In this document: one piece after another, positions 12,160 to 23,984 of the stretch
Position numbering within the stretch: the stretch's first letter is position 1
How the letters are laid out: every line of letters begins with the position of its first letter
DNA from: Eonycteris spelaea
Taxonomy: Eukaryota; Chordata; Mammalia; Chiroptera; Pteropodidae
NCBI GenBank assembly: GCA_003508835.1
Contig: PUFA01000003.1
Coordinates: 10,889,501 to 10,953,500, forward strand
DNA length: 64,000 nt
Direction: 5' to 3'
Notes under the pieces: model-generated
Told to the model about the DNA's origin: nothing
The model's database searches: none
What the model saw: the letters and a program-made list of their open reading frames with translations, nothing else
Made by a program: the position numbers and the translations under genes

Positions 12160-12440
12160 CCGATGGCATATTTACAGAAATGCCACTCAGCAGAACAACC
12201 CAAATCAAATGAACGTTAACGGGAAAGCTGCTAGCTTCCAAATTAGCGGTGCATAATTAGTTTCATGCATAAACCTCTCGAAAGCACCGGTGCGCAGGCT
12301 GGTGAGACAGACAATTAGTTTTTGCGAGGATGAAGAGGAAGAGCAGAGAAGGAGTCAGGGAAAGCGGGGAGGGGGCGGCAGGAGATGGGTGTGGGTTGAA
12401 TGAAATACAGATCGCATTTGTACAGCAAAACCCCCACATC
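12160..12440. promoter_or_regulatory. Candidate conserved noncoding element
   Basis: This low-repeat block holds CAAATCAAATGAACG, AAATTAGCGG, GCATAATTAG, TTCATGCATAAAC and GACAATTAG, mixing TAAT cores with retained CpGs (GAACGTTAACGGG, CACCGGTGCG). Confidence 0.45.
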
Positions 12441-12449
12441 GCCTGCACG

Positions 12450-13855
12450 CAGTGTTTTCCTCATGTCTCCAGTCCTCCAGCTTCAGGCTCTAATAGAACC
12501 CCCATCCCATCCATCCATGCCCAGTCCCACTTCTTCCCCTGAAGGTTCTGGCCACAGGAGACACTCAAGAGGACCTTTCCAGGCCCCTGGCTGGGGCTGC
12601 GTGGAGAGACACTTTGATGCACTTGGGCCCTTGGGGGAGATGTCGGAGCTTTGTCTAGTCTGCCCCATGACTCAGGGCTCTGCCTGGAGTGTGCTGGGTG
12701 TGGAGATGCATTCTGCAGATGGGCTGGCTGAGAATCACAGCCCCTTGTGAATTTTAGAGCTCCTGGCACTCCCTGATCGCAGCAGCCCCACAAGGGGAGG
12801 TGTCTAACAGATGGGGAGTATGGAAGGCCCCGTTTGCAGCTTGCCCTGCCTGGTTAGCATGGAGCCAGAGCGACAGTGTGATCTCCAGGCATCAAAACCC
12901 AGCTCGCTCAGCCCACTGCACACCCATAACCTGCCCAGAGGAAGACCCTGTTCCAATGTCCTCAGATACGCTCTGAGATAACTACGTGCTCTGAATGCAT
13001 TCCCAGTGGGTGCACAGGTCCCCGAGGACTCTTCCTGGACCCTCCCAAGTGCTTAGGACACAGGCAAACCCCATCCCCTAGGACTTCTCCAGCCACTCAG
13101 CCATGCACTCTCCCCTCTCACACCACAGAGAGTCTGCCCTTCCCTTGGAGGATTCACAACCACACCCTGTCCTCAGCCATAGCTCTTGCTCAGATCCAGG
13201 CCTCCACCGTCTCCACCTCTGCCTCCCCAGACCCAACAAGTCGCCAGTAATGGGTGAGCGGTGGCAGTCTCTCACTGACTCAATTGTATTGCTGAGATGG
13301 GAGGAGAGCTTAGGGGGTTCAGGCGTGATGATGAGTGGCAAGGGGTGGCTCTGAGGTGGAATGTGGGTGTTCACTCTCCTCCCTCATGTGAGAGTTGAAT
13401 CTGCGTTTACCCTTGGAAGGATGGCAACACCAACCTCATGCTCCGCCGCCTCTGGTCTCCATCCTGACAGGCCTATGAAAGGTCAAAGGGCACAGGGCAG
13501 GACAATGGGTTTCTAGGCAAGGCTGCTTTTCCCTAAGCCCCCAGGCAGGCCTTTCATCCTCCACAAGCCTTGCCCTATTTCCTCACCTCTCCGTTGGAGA
13601 TAACAATCCCTGCCCTTCCTTTCTCAAGGTTTTGTAAGGATCAGTGGCTGCAGAAAGTTAAAGGCTTCTGTTGATGCAGGCGTTCTTCCCATTCACAGGT
13701 GTTATGACTGGGGCCCACAGGCGCTAATGCTCACCTTAGTTGTGAACACTGTCAAGAACTCAGCATGGCCAGTGTCTCTCCGGTTGGGGTTCTGCTGGGT
13801 GTCCAGGGCCCACCACGGGGAGACACTGTGATCTGCCCAAGGAGAGCTCTTTCCA
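12450..13855. other. Intronic sequence without recognised elements
   Basis: GC-rich ordinary intron. Several overlapping 60-116-codon frames on both strands have no recognisable domain. Confidence 0.45.
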
Positions 13856-13864
13856 TGGAGGTAT

Positions 13865-14115
13865 GCAGTCGTTATTGCTTATTATATATTATTTATTTAG
13901 TCTTAATTTGTAATTGTGTGATTGCCAGAGGATCTTAGTGCCAGAGAGACAGAAATGTACTGCCCAGTCCTCAATAAAGAATGCTTTTCCTGCCATAAAT
14001 AAACAGAATATCCAATCAACTACCCATCAAATTGCTTGGCCCTGGCACAAACAGAACACTGCTAATGAGACACAACACACATTAGCTTAATGCTCTACCA
14101 GGGGGAGCGAGCTGG
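13865..14115. promoter_or_regulatory. Candidate conserved noncoding element with CTCF-like motif
   Basis: An AT-rich block (TATTATTTATTTAG, TTAATTTGTAATTG, CATAAATAAACAG, GCTAATGAG, TTAGCTTAATG). At its end, around 14096-14114, ACCAGGGGGAGCGAG resembles the CTCF core (CCACCAGGGGGCGC). Confidence 0.4.
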
Positions 14116-14309
14116 CCTCTGAGTGCCAGCCTGGGCCACGGCAGTGGCCTGGAATGGGAGGGCCTCCACATGGGCACTGGGGAGAACTCTTCCAGCCAGC
14201 ACCCGATGCCAACGAGGCACCCTCAAGGAATGGGGCTTGTCTCAGTGGGATCACTGCTGCTGACCCACTTCACTTAAGATAGCAGGGGTTTACTTGTGCT
14301 CTTGTGTGC

Positions 14310-14350
14310 CTGGGTGCTGCTGGGTGCTGCTGGCTGGGTGCTGCTGGCGC
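14310..14350 (+). repeat. Short tandem repeat
   Basis: Three to four copies of TGGGTGCTGC with small length differences. Confidence 0.8.
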
Positions 14351-14439
14351 CATTAGCAAGTCTTGTATTTATTCTGGGAGACACGATTCATGAGTTCAAT
14401 GTGGGTTAGATATTTGAGTGAAATAATGTTGCCCATGTA

Positions 14440-14790
14440 GCAAGGGCGTGGAAGGTTGGTATGGGGGAGCAGTCATGGAAGGCTGCTTGGAGGAGGAAGG
14501 CGTGAGCTCCTCATTCAAGGGTAAGCAAGAAATGGAAGGGGGTGGTTAATTCAGGTGAAAGTCACAACGTGGGCACAGGCATGGAAGGAAGGATGAGTAC
14601 AATGTGGTGGCAGCAGAGATGGGCACCCAGGGGCTGGGGCAAACCCCGGTGCTGGGAAAGGCAGGGGAATATAGATCATCAAGGGTGAGAGTTGGAATCT
14701 GGGTTTTGTTTGGTAGGACCAGGGAGTCATGAAGGTCCTGGGGTTCTGGGAAGATCAGGGTGGCAGATTTGAAGGCCACTGCAGACCTAG
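14440..14790. repeat. Ancient interspersed repeat, family not assigned
   Basis: GGAAGGCTGCTTGGAGGAGGAAG, ACGTGGGCACAGGCATGGAAG and GGTAGGACCAGGGAGTCATGAAGG follow, in order, a very common old mammalian repeat whose name I cannot give with certainty. Confidence 0.45.
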
Positions 14791-15339
14791 TTTAACCAGG
14801 TTCCTTCCCCAACAATCCTTCTTCCCAGCCCGGTGGGGCCAGCACAGCTCGCTTTTGCCCTGTCTGGTCTGTCTGCTCTTTATCACTGTCAGCTGCTTAA
14901 AGCCAAGCCTGAGACGGCTGCCCTCCCCAGCAGAGCTGAGCTCCCCGAAGATAAGATGAATGTCTGCAGGCCACAGAGCTGAGATGTTCTGGAGGAAGTG
15001 GAAGAGGAGGAAGAAGGAATAAACACCCGTCACATTAATAAGAGTTTGGGAGAAGTGAGGGGCTGAAGCCAGGAATCTCCAGATGGTGTTTAGTGAAATG
15101 ACAGTTTGATGCTTAAGAGAAAAAATGGAATCGTGGTATGATGGGAGCTTCAATCTTCATGGGGTAGGGGTGAGGGGTGTGGATACATGGAGCCTGGCTC
15201 ACACAGGCCTGACCAGAGACCATTCCAGGTCCTAGCAGAGAGAGCAAAATACTTCCAGGATGTCCACTCAGGGGCCTCACAAAGCGGCTCTGGTCCCAAG
15301 GATTCAAGTACATATCCACATACACTTAGCTGCCAATCC

Positions 15340-15700
15340 TTGTACCAATGCTGGGTCCACAGGGATGGGTAGGACCAAGTTGCTGCCCTCCAAGAGCACA
15401 TGGTCCAGGGGTAGGGATTGGCTGAGAGTTCATGTTAAACTCTGGTAACTGAGGTAGGCACAGAGACTTCTGGGAATACAGGAGAGGCATCTTATCCAGC
15501 CTCCTGACTGAAGAAGGCTTCCTGGAGTGTGTGATGTCTAGGCTGAGTATGGAATGTTGACTAGGGACTGGCCTGGCAAAGAGTTTGGGATGTAGGAGAA
15601 TGCCAGGCAAGGGGGAAACAACAAGGCAAAGCATGGAAGAGAGAGTCAGGAGCTTTGGAATGTTCCTGGATCCTGGCATCAGGTGGGAGTGATGAAAGGA
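15340..15700. repeat. Ancient interspersed repeat, family not assigned
   Basis: TGCTGGGTCCACAGGGATG, CTGCCCTCCAAGAGCACATGG, GAAGGCTTCCTGGAGT and GGCAAAGCATGGAAG occur in the order found in the same common old repeat seen near 14.6 kb. Confidence 0.5.
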
Positions 15701-16479
15701 AGCTGGGCTAATATTCAGGGATGGGTGGGGAGGGCTTGGATGTTCCTGAGGGTGCGGAGAGTTAGTATGGGGTGTTCACCAGGAGGATGGGTACATGAAT
15801 CTTTCTTGATCCCATTCCCTTGTCCATAGATGGCATCATCAGGGAGGCATCAGAAAGCTTTTCCTACGGGTAGCTGAAATTCTATACTTTCTTTGGGTTA
15901 AATAGAGCACACTTTTAGCATTCATCCTTGATCATGCACGCACTTTCTCTGCTCTCTCCAGGGTGGAGGTGTCTGGGGCCTATAGGCCTTGGGGGCCCTG
16001 AGGAGCAGTAGGGCCTGGGTGATGGGAGGCCATTCCTCCACCCGCTGGGCAGCTCCACTGGAGGGAATTTGGGTAGAGCCAGGAGGGCGGCAGCTTTGTT
16101 TGTTAGCAGTGGGGAGCCATGGCACTCTGAGAGGATCGGTCTGGCAGAGTTGAGGCAACTGTGGCCCAGGCTGGAAATAAGAGGCAGAGAGGTTGGTGTT
16201 GGGTGGAGGCTGTGGGGGACAGGCAAGGGAGGGGAGCAGGGAGACAAAGGAGAGAGCGAAGCAAGGAGAGTCAAGGAGTTCCAGGCTTCTGAATCCATTC
16301 TGTTTCGATTTCCCCCCAAGTCACACAGCTGCCAGGGTTCAGACAGATGCTGTGATTAGCATTTTAATGCATTTCAGAGGACCTTGTCCGAACTGCTCTG
16401 GAAATCAGAAATCAAGAGTTTATCTTCAGCTGTCCCTGTAGAGCTACATTCGTTTTCAATTCCAAAGGAGCCTGAGGAA

Positions 16480-16760
16480 GAGTGTGCATGTACGTATGCA
16501 TACATATGTGTGTGTGCCCGCGTGTGGGCATGTCAAGGATGCCCGTGTGTGCACATGTCTTCCTATACGTATGTGTATATACACATGCATCTGGTATATG
16601 TCTATTCCTTCACATACACATATATTCCGTGAACCCTGGTGTGCGCATGTGTGTGCATTTGAATTTTAAGTGTGTGCATACAGCTGCATCTGTGTGTGCA
16701 CATGAACATTTTGCACGTGTGTACTTATTCTACACGTGCCTTTGCAAGTGTGACTTCATC
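16480..16760 (+). repeat. Imperfect TG/CA-rich alternating purine-pyrimidine tract
   Basis: Long stretches alternate purine and pyrimidine (for example ACGTATGCATACATATGTGT). They mix TGTG, TGCA, TACA and ACGT steps. Such sequence can adopt Z-type helix. Three chance frames rich in Cys, His and Val come from it. Confidence 0.75.
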
Positions 16761-16948
16761 CAGGATCATTCACGTGGAAGAGGGAGAGCTTGACGCTGGT
16801 TGAAAACAGGTCAGTGCTGAGTGACTCGGGCTGTCAGGGCGTCTGGGCCTCAGGTAATGGGAAATGCATTTCAAATGCGGCTGCAGCTGCTTGGCCTGAT
16901 GCCAAAGCCGTGTTTCCAAACAATACAGGCTAGCAGGATTTTCGAGCA

Positions 16949-16979
16949 GTGTGGAATTTCTGGAGTTAGAATTCCACAC
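16949..16979. repeat. Inverted repeat, 10-bp arms
   Basis: GTGTGGAATT and AATTCCACAC are exact complements around an 11-bp loop. The arms contain a TEAD-like GGAAT core. Confidence 0.85.
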
Positions 16980-16999
16980 CCCTTTGTCAGTGCTGACAG

Positions 17000-17620
17000 G
17001 CTCCGGCCCAGCCTCTGAGAGGTCTCTGGAGCCCCAGATGGTGGATGGGACAGCTCCTAGTGGGTCTGGGCAGAGGGTGGGACTGGGAAGCCGGGAGCCC
17101 ATCATGACACATCCTGTGCGATGGGCCACACCTTGCGTTCCCTCTACCTGCTTCCCAAGGTTCTCTTCCTGTCACCCCAATCAGGCTACGGCTCGTACCT
17201 GTCGAGGCTGTCCGGCTTCTGGCTGGGTGTTACCAGCCATTCAACTAGCTTCAGATGGAAGGATTTCCTTCTCTTTCCCTCGTCACCCTCCCTGGACATC
17301 CCCTCACCCCAGGGATTGTAACTCTCAGCCCCGAAGGAAGGTTTCCAGGACCATCTTCCCATATTAGGGACAATGGGACCATCACTTTCCTTCCTGCAGG
17401 GAGGAACCTGTTTGACTCCCAAGGTGCATCATCTTTTAGGGACCTGAACTTCTTTGTCTGGCATCAACTAAACTTCAGGCCTTTAAACCCTGCCAGATCA
17501 GCTCCCTCTGGAAGGAAGTAGTCTCAGGGGAACTACTTGTAGTCTCAGGAGCCCCTCAGGGCTGCTCTGGACTCAACCCGGATGGCATAGACTTCGAGGT
17601 GAGTTCAAAGGGGGGTGGGG
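17000..17620. other. Intronic sequence without recognised elements
   Basis: No repeat family is recognised. A 138-codon forward frame at 16951-17367 has no domain and overlaps frames on the other strand. Confidence 0.45.
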
Positions 17621-17629
17621 AAGCAGCAG

Positions 17630-17945
17630 ATGTTTCTTGTGAATTTGTTTAATGTAAATACATCCTCTATTTATCTTTGGCTGTTAATAAATTCACGCAT
17701 TATTAGAAAATCCTTCATACCAGCAGACCCGCTGCATTAGATCAGCCCGTTTTAAGAGATTTCCTGTTGGCAGGATTCAAAGCCCACACCTGCAGCCGGC
17801 CCAGGCACAAGGATTTAACTGAACGCCGCAGATAATTAGATCAGTTAACCTCGCAAATTAAAACAAGCACATCGCATTAGCTCAGTTTATCCTAAAAGAA
17901 AATATTAAATTCCCCCAGATAAATCGTTTAATAAGAATAGAGGAA
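17630..17945. promoter_or_regulatory. Candidate conserved noncoding element
   Basis: This repeat-free block is strongly AT-rich with preserved CpGs: TTGTTTAATGTAAATAC, CTATTTATC (MEF2-like), GTTAATAAATTCACGC, GATAATTAGATC, GCAAATTAAAAC, GATAAATCGTTTAATAAG. It is one of the most enhancer-like stretches in the window. Confidence 0.5.
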
Positions 17946-18339
17946 GATGGCACACACTATCTTCCCAGAACCTGTGGGCAGGAGCAGGGAGGGCTCAAGG
18001 AGCAGCCAGGTAGGGGGTTTGCCTCCTTGGACTAACGGTGACAGTTCAGGTTCTTGCCCGGTGATCTAACAGCAGTTGAAAGTGATAAGGAGCCAGCCCC
18101 AGGCAGGGTGCAGGATGAAGCGTTGGAAACAACACGAAGCTCCATGGGGTATGAGAAGAGTGAGAGGTGTCAGTGGGATTCAGTCCACTTTTCCACTTTA
18201 CAATACAGGATATTCCCCAGTGAAACCCTGCAGGTGTGTTAGAAAATGGGGTTCACTCCATCAGGGGAGACTTCTTAAAGAGGCCATAACACACCACAAG
18301 TTCCTTCCATCTGTGAGATGCTCACTACTTAAGGAATTG

Positions 18340-18690
18340 GTTGAAGTCTTTATAAATTTCAAACCCAACAAGTCAGAAGAGCGAGTAATTTGGACTTCGG
18401 GAGAAGTCAGTCTTTGCAAAATCTATGGCGTAAAAAATTTTGGTCAGCAAAGATATAGTGCAGACAACACTACTGTCTGCAGGAATGTGTTACCTACCTA
18501 AGGAATGAAGTGATTGCAAGTGGCTTACTGCTACTGTCACACCATCACTGTGCTGATTACACGTGCTTTGTATCTGTTCATTAAAGCAGCTTGGCAGGGC
18601 ATTAACCTGGAAGCACTGTCGGATTGTCTACTCAAAAGTAATAAAACGGCACTGAGCACACCTCATAATGTGGGCGCTAATGGAAGCGAG
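18340..18690. promoter_or_regulatory. Candidate conserved noncoding element
   Basis: This low-repeat stretch has GAGCGAGTAATTTGG, TATGGCGTAAAAAATTTTGG, GATTACACG and GTAATAAAACGG. A 141-codon frame at 18076-18501 covers its left part but shows no domain. Confidence 0.35.
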
Positions 18691-19039
18691 TGTCCTCTCC
18701 AGTTCTTCTGAACTAGGCCGTTTTTACTGGGTTTCTCAGTCAAGGAGCCTCTTTGAGATAAAGGCCGTGTTGCAAATCAGACAGGACCCAAATGTGGCAT
18801 CTCGGCAGAGCTGTGCCCAATGTCTATGAACCTTCTTGGGCTGTGTGCCTCTTTGGGCTTCTGCGGGGGCGGGTCATGGTGCAGAGTGGATGATGCTAAG
18901 GACCTGTCCCACTCTAGTTTCTGAGGTTCTCTGGCCTTTAGGAGAGAGACATAATGGCAGAGAGAGTCCCATTTACAGATTAAATCAAGGCTTCCAGACA
19001 TCGTTGGACAGAGATTGGGATGTCCAGGATCTCAGAGCT

Positions 19040-19105
19040 GGAGGAGCACTGAAATCACTTGGGGAGCATTTGTAACATGGATACTGGGTCGTGCCCTGAC
19101 TTCAT
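19040..19105. repeat. Possible MER5-type hAT fragment
   Basis: GAGCACTGAAATCACTTGGGGAGCATTTGTAA resembles part of MER5A (ATCACCTGGGAACTTGTTAG). It is cut by the TG/AG microsatellite. Confidence 0.3.
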
Positions 19106-19107
19106 GC

Positions 19108-19213
<106 letters not shown>

Positions 19214-19574
19214 TTGATTTAATCTCTTTTTTTACATGTGTTACAAATATGAATGTCTTAGAATATCTCTGACATGCAGTCAGGTGGTTTAGGAGACCTC
19301 TCTAGCACCCTCCTGGGTAGGAAAGTCCTCCTAGTGGCTGGGGGAGGGAGTGTCAAGTTCCCCTTATCCACTGCAGGATCACAGAGGGAGCCAAATTTTT
19401 CCCTAGACCCTCCTTCAGCAGGCTTTCTCAGTACTGAGTAGCCTCTGCCAGCCTGCACCCCAAGTATGCTGCCTCTGCCCACCAAGGCTGCTCAGTGAAG
19501 GGAGACTCCAGAAGGCACTCCACTCTCCCCAGCTCCCATTCCTGATGAGGGACTGGCATAGGCCTTCCTCCATC

Positions 19575-20130
19575 CAGACCACACTGCTTATCACAGTGAG
19601 GCTGTCACTCTCCTACTCAGGAAGCTTCAATGGCTCCCAAGCATGAAAAGAAAGAGACTTTCCCCGTTTGGATCCCAAATTTCTCTAACGTGAGATTTCC
19701 CAACCTCTTCTGAGCACCCTGAATTCCAGCAGTATAGTCTTCTCCCTCATGGCCTCACTCCCTCCCCCTCCCTTGCAAACGCTGTTACTTCATTGGAATG
19801 CTGTCTCCAGCCCCTCTTCACCCACCCAAATCCTGCCCATCCTTCCAAGGACGCACCGCCAGTGCCCAGGGTGGCATAGCTCATGGAAGGCACTCAGTGC
19901 GCCTGACTTGCCCTGCTCCTGGACTACTCAGAGCTCTAAATTTCAGTCCAAAGTCTCAATCCATTGTCCTCTAATTGCTTGGCATGTATGTCTTTTCTCC
20001 TCTGCAGGAGGGAAAGCGCCAAGGGGCAGAAGGGTCGGCTCTCCTGGCTTCCACCTGCCAAGCAGCACCTAGCACAGGGCCACGCTCCTAGTGGGGGCTC
20101 AGGAAACACTTATGAATTGAATTAAAAACC
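19575..20130 (+). repeat. L2 LINE 3' end
   Basis: CTTCAATGGCTCCCAAGCATG opens the L2 3' region, and the typical tail closes it: CAGCACCTAGCACAGGGCC, then GGGGGCTCAGGAAACACTTATGAATTGAAT (compare L2 GGCGCTCAATAAATATTTGTTGAATGA). Confidence 0.75.
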
Positions 20131-20739
20131 TTCTCTCAGGCTCTGAGCGGTCCCAGCTGTTGCTGCCAGCTGTCAGGGCTGCTGGGAGAGGCCAAATGCA
20201 TATTCATTTCAGATTCCTGGGTCACCTGGCCTTGAAGGGCCAGCCTCCTGGACCATCTTTAACCACGTGGGTGTCAGGGCATGGTTCTGCTTCTGCTCTC
20301 ACTGATTAGGGTTTTAAATCTTCTGGGCTCCCCTCACCCAGCTTCCAAGGCTGGGTGAACAGAGGGTTTGAGAGGGAGGTATGTAGGTCTCATGTTGGGG
20401 TTGTGTGAACCATCATGACAAACTTAGCTAACACGTCTTATGGGGTCATGAAGTGGTGATCTCAAACCACTCTTTGTAAGCACAGGCTGACCTTAGCAGA
20501 GAGAGGACCAGCAGCCCCCAGGAGGTTCCCGCCAAGCCCACACTCGGCTTCCATCCAGTAGGGTTTGTCCCTTTCCCCATGTGGCCAGCCCCGTGCTAGG
20601 CTATGCAGCTGGGGTCTTGCTGTTGTGCCCGTGGGTGAGTTGTCCTCCAGACCGTGGCTGATGGGCCAGGGCCAGGGAGACTCATTCCTCTAGGGTAGAA
20701 AAAAATGGCTGTAGTAATAGCAGTAGTAGTGGAAGGACC

Positions 20740-20950
20740 ATCACACATTTTGCATGTCTCCATAGGGTGCATGGAGCTTTGCATGCATCACTTCATGCTG
20801 GCGTAAACAGCCCTGGATAAAGGCACTATTGGCCACCCCAGGGACAAAATAAAGAAACAGAGGCACAGAGAAAGGAAGTGATTTGCCCAAGACCACGCAG
20901 CTCAGAGTGGCGAAGCTGGGCTGGCTGAATTTGGGGCCTGAGACTGCCCA
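20740..20950 (-). repeat. MIR SINE
   Basis: GAAACAGAGGCACAGAGAAAGGAAGTGATTTGCCCAAGACCACGCAGCTCAGAGTGG is reversed MIR core with few changes; a matching upstream part includes TTTGCATGCATCACTTCATG. Confidence 0.75.
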
Positions 20951-20959
20951 GTAGCATGG

Positions 20960-22430
20960 TGGGCTTGGTCTCTAGGACCTGAGGGTCTTCAGGAGGGGAG
21001 AGATGGGGATGGACGGAGTGGTCATGAGGACTTCCTCCTGGGTCAAGGCTGGGGAATACAGGACAGCTGGTTTTGGCCAGGGGCTGAGGGCTACTGGGGA
21101 TTGTTTTGATGTGGAGCAATAAGTAAAATACAAAGAAGATCATGGGATCTTGGCTCAACTCCTAGAAGTGACTTGGTCCAAAGCAGGAATTAGCTGCACT
21201 GTCCTCCCCCAACCCACAGACTCTGTTTGAACACTTCTGTGACCAGAGGCTTACCACTTTTGGGGACAGTCCATGCCACTGGAGGGTGGGGAGGGCTTGC
21301 AGGCCTTCCTCATGCTGCTGCTGGAGGCGGGGATAGAGGGCCTGGGGAGCAGAGAGGAGCACAGGCCAGCCCTGGGACCATCTCCGACCTCTTCTTTTCT
21401 AGTTCTCGGTCCAACCAAGCTGAAGCTTATCATAAGGGTCAATTCTCATTTCTCTGGCAGGCTTTGCACAGAGCACACCCACCTCACTTCATACCCTCTT
21501 ACACCAGGTCGAAAGTGCTGTGCTTCAGTCTCTGAAAAGTAAATTAGTCACCATGTCACTGGCCCTGCAAAACCGGCGAGACCACTTTCAGAAGGTATGC
21601 ATCCACCACTACCACTACAGTGGTCCCAAACAGGTGAGAGTGGGGGAACGGAATGCTTGCGACGTGGGACAGCTGTCTGTTGGCACAGTGGCCTTTGATT
21701 CTTTCATATTCAAGCCACATATGGAGGCAGAGGATCGAAATTCAAGAAACAGATGATAAAAATATGGTACCTAAAGCGAGGAAATCTTCATGCCTCAGTC
21801 TGAATCCCATGGAATTAGAAACAATGTCAGTAGTAGAATAGATATGCTGAGTTAGCAGTGCTGTGTTGAAGAAATGTCTCTGGAACACACTGTGAACTAC
21901 TCTTTCTGACTCAGCCTCCTCATCTAAGCATCGGGTCATGATCTGCACTGAAAGCAAATACTGCCTGCATGTGGGTGGGGCTGCTGCTCTGCCTAGCTTG
22001 CTCTTCTGTGACTTCTACTCCTTTCTATGAGGCTGGCAGGGCAGGCTCTACTGGCTTCTGCTCTCTTCCCCTTCACTAACTAAAGCACTGTTTTGATCAT
22101 GGCAGATATATGTCTGGTTTTAGCAACATAGCCTCTTTCCAGCCTCCCTTGCAGCTAGCTAGGGTAGTCATGTGACAGTTCTGGCCAATGAGACACACAC
22201 AGAACACAGACGTCTACTGGGAAGGGGCCTCTAGGATATTTTTTGCATTCCTGATAAAAAGCTCTACTTACTCTGCTTGATTGTAGATAAAATGCAAGGA
22301 GCTGGGGCAGCCATTTTATAACCGTGAGGGAAAAGACTCTGACAGTGACATAATCATGCTGTTGCACCGACACCAGACCCCAGACTCTGTGATATGCAAA
22401 AAAATCAAAGCTCCATTTGTCAAAGCCACT
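20960..22430. other. Intronic sequence without recognised elements
   Basis: No repeat family or exon is recognised with confidence. Short overlapping frames on both strands lack domains. Confidence 0.4.
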
Positions 22431-22439
22431 GCAACAAAA

Positions 22440-22560
22440 TGCATTTCTGACAGTAGTCACTAAAACAAAGATTCAGAGAGGTTAAGTAGCTTCCTAAAGG
22501 CACACAGTATGGGTTCAGGCAGAGCTGGGGTTGGAATTCGGTTCTGATGTCCATGCAGAA
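22440..22560 (-). repeat. MIR SINE fragment
   Basis: GATTCAGAGAGGTTAAGTAGCTTCCTAAAGGCACACAGTATGGG, then GAGCTGGGGTTGGAATTCGG, follow reversed MIR. Confidence 0.7.
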
Positions 22561-22754
22561 CAAGATTTCTCCAACCCAAAGGCAGTTCTGTAGGGCCACT
22601 GCCCTGCCTTACAGGCCCCCTGGCAATCATGGCAGAGTTCCCTTTGAGAGCAGACCGGTCTTAGCCAAGGGGTGATAGGGACTAAGGACGATAACACCAT
22701 TTCTGCCCCTGTGAAGCTCAGGTTTTCCATAGGGTTGGTGCCCCAGGATGTGAT

Positions 22755-22975
22755 GGAAGGAGCACGAGCCCAGGAGCCAGACTTCCCCCTGGCTACATGG
22801 CCTTGAGCAAACCCCTTCGCCTCAGTGTTCTCTCCACCGGATGGTGCTGGCAATGCTTCCTTGAGAATGCCTGTGCAATGCTTTCATGACAAATAAGTGA
22901 GATAGTAGTTATGCAGTGTCTGGCCCACAGTGATATAGTAGTCATCATGGCTTCTGTTAACTGCTCTTCCATTTA
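22755..22975 (+). repeat. MIR SINE
   Basis: Its order is GAGCCAGACTTCC, TACATGGCCTTGAGCAAACC, CCTCAGTGTTCTC and ATGCAGTGTCTGGCCCACAGT, the forward MIR order. Confidence 0.7.
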
Positions 22976-23498
22976 GCAGTCTGAATGGAGTCAGAGTAGA
23001 TCCGAAGCATATGCAGGCAGTGCCCTGCCCATAGGCCCTTGGTCACCTCATTCTAGTGACAGTGGCCTGACTTCCAATGGCCAGCACCTGCACTTGTTGC
23101 TCGAGGGCTTTCTCTGGCTATGGAGCCCATTTGCCACCCATGCACAAGTCAGAAGAGCTGGGAAATTAATGGTCCCTGCACACATCCTCAACCAAAGACT
23201 GGTGGAAACTGGTGTACAAATACACCAGCTCCCTTGCCCTTGGGTGGATGGCCCTGGGGACTAGATGCACACTGGTCTAGAGTCCTCAGGGATTAAGCAC
23301 TTATACTGGGAGCTGGTCTGCCTGAAAACACAGTGGCTTTATTGGTTTCTTTTCCTTCCTGTTGGACTTTCCCACTATCTCCCCATGTTTCCTGGGGTCA
23401 CCACTCAAAGAAGCCATTGGCATATTCCAATGCTTGTCTAGAGTCTTCTTCTGGGAGCACTCAAACTAAAACAATATTTTTTAAAGCCTAAAGTTAGG

Positions 23499-23690
23499 CC
23501 AGTGGCCACCAAACGTTTTGTGCACATGAATCTCCTAGGGATCTTATTAAAGTGCGGTGGGGTACAGTCTGAATGACATGACTCAGGCAGTCTGAGGTGG
23601 GGCCCAAACTGCCTTTCTAACAAGCGCTCTGGTGATGCTGACATGCTGGCCCACACATTTTCCAGGGTTTGGACCTCTGGTACTGTTGAA
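23499..23690 (+). repeat. MER5A-type hAT-Charlie element
   Basis: Near full length: it begins CCAGTGGCCACCAAACG, continues ATGAATCTCCTAGGGATCTTATTAAA, GGTGGGGCCCAAACTGCC and AACAAGCGCTCTGGTGATGCTGACATG, and ends near GGACCTCTGG. It is a non-autonomous DNA transposon relic. Confidence 0.75.
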
Positions 23691-23984
23691 CTTGTTTAAA
23701 CAAGGGGAGAAGAATGTAGGTTAGAGCAGCCTAAGAGAGCTTCCTAGAGGAAAGCTCAGGCTTGGAGCTAAGTCCTGAACCTCAGGGAGGACGGTGGCGG
23801 GTGGGCGGGGGAGGCAGGCCTTTCTACAGAGGACGGAAGTTGGAAATTGCTGGAGCCTGAAGCTGTGTCTGGAGTGAGCAGGATGTCGGTGACTCATCTG
23901 CTTGGAGTTGATTGGGGCCTGCAGGCTGCATGGGCCAGAGGTTCTGAAGGGCGGCAATGTGAGAAAGGCCTGCTCTGTCCTCCA

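Noticed and set aside
15326..15679. 117-codon minus-strand frame
   Set aside because: Lies within an old interspersed repeat and has no domain.
20060..20080. Second RE1-like sequence CAGCACCTAGCACAG
   Set aside because: It differs in the second half-site and lies exactly in the L2 tail, whose consensus reads CAGCGCCTAGCACAG.
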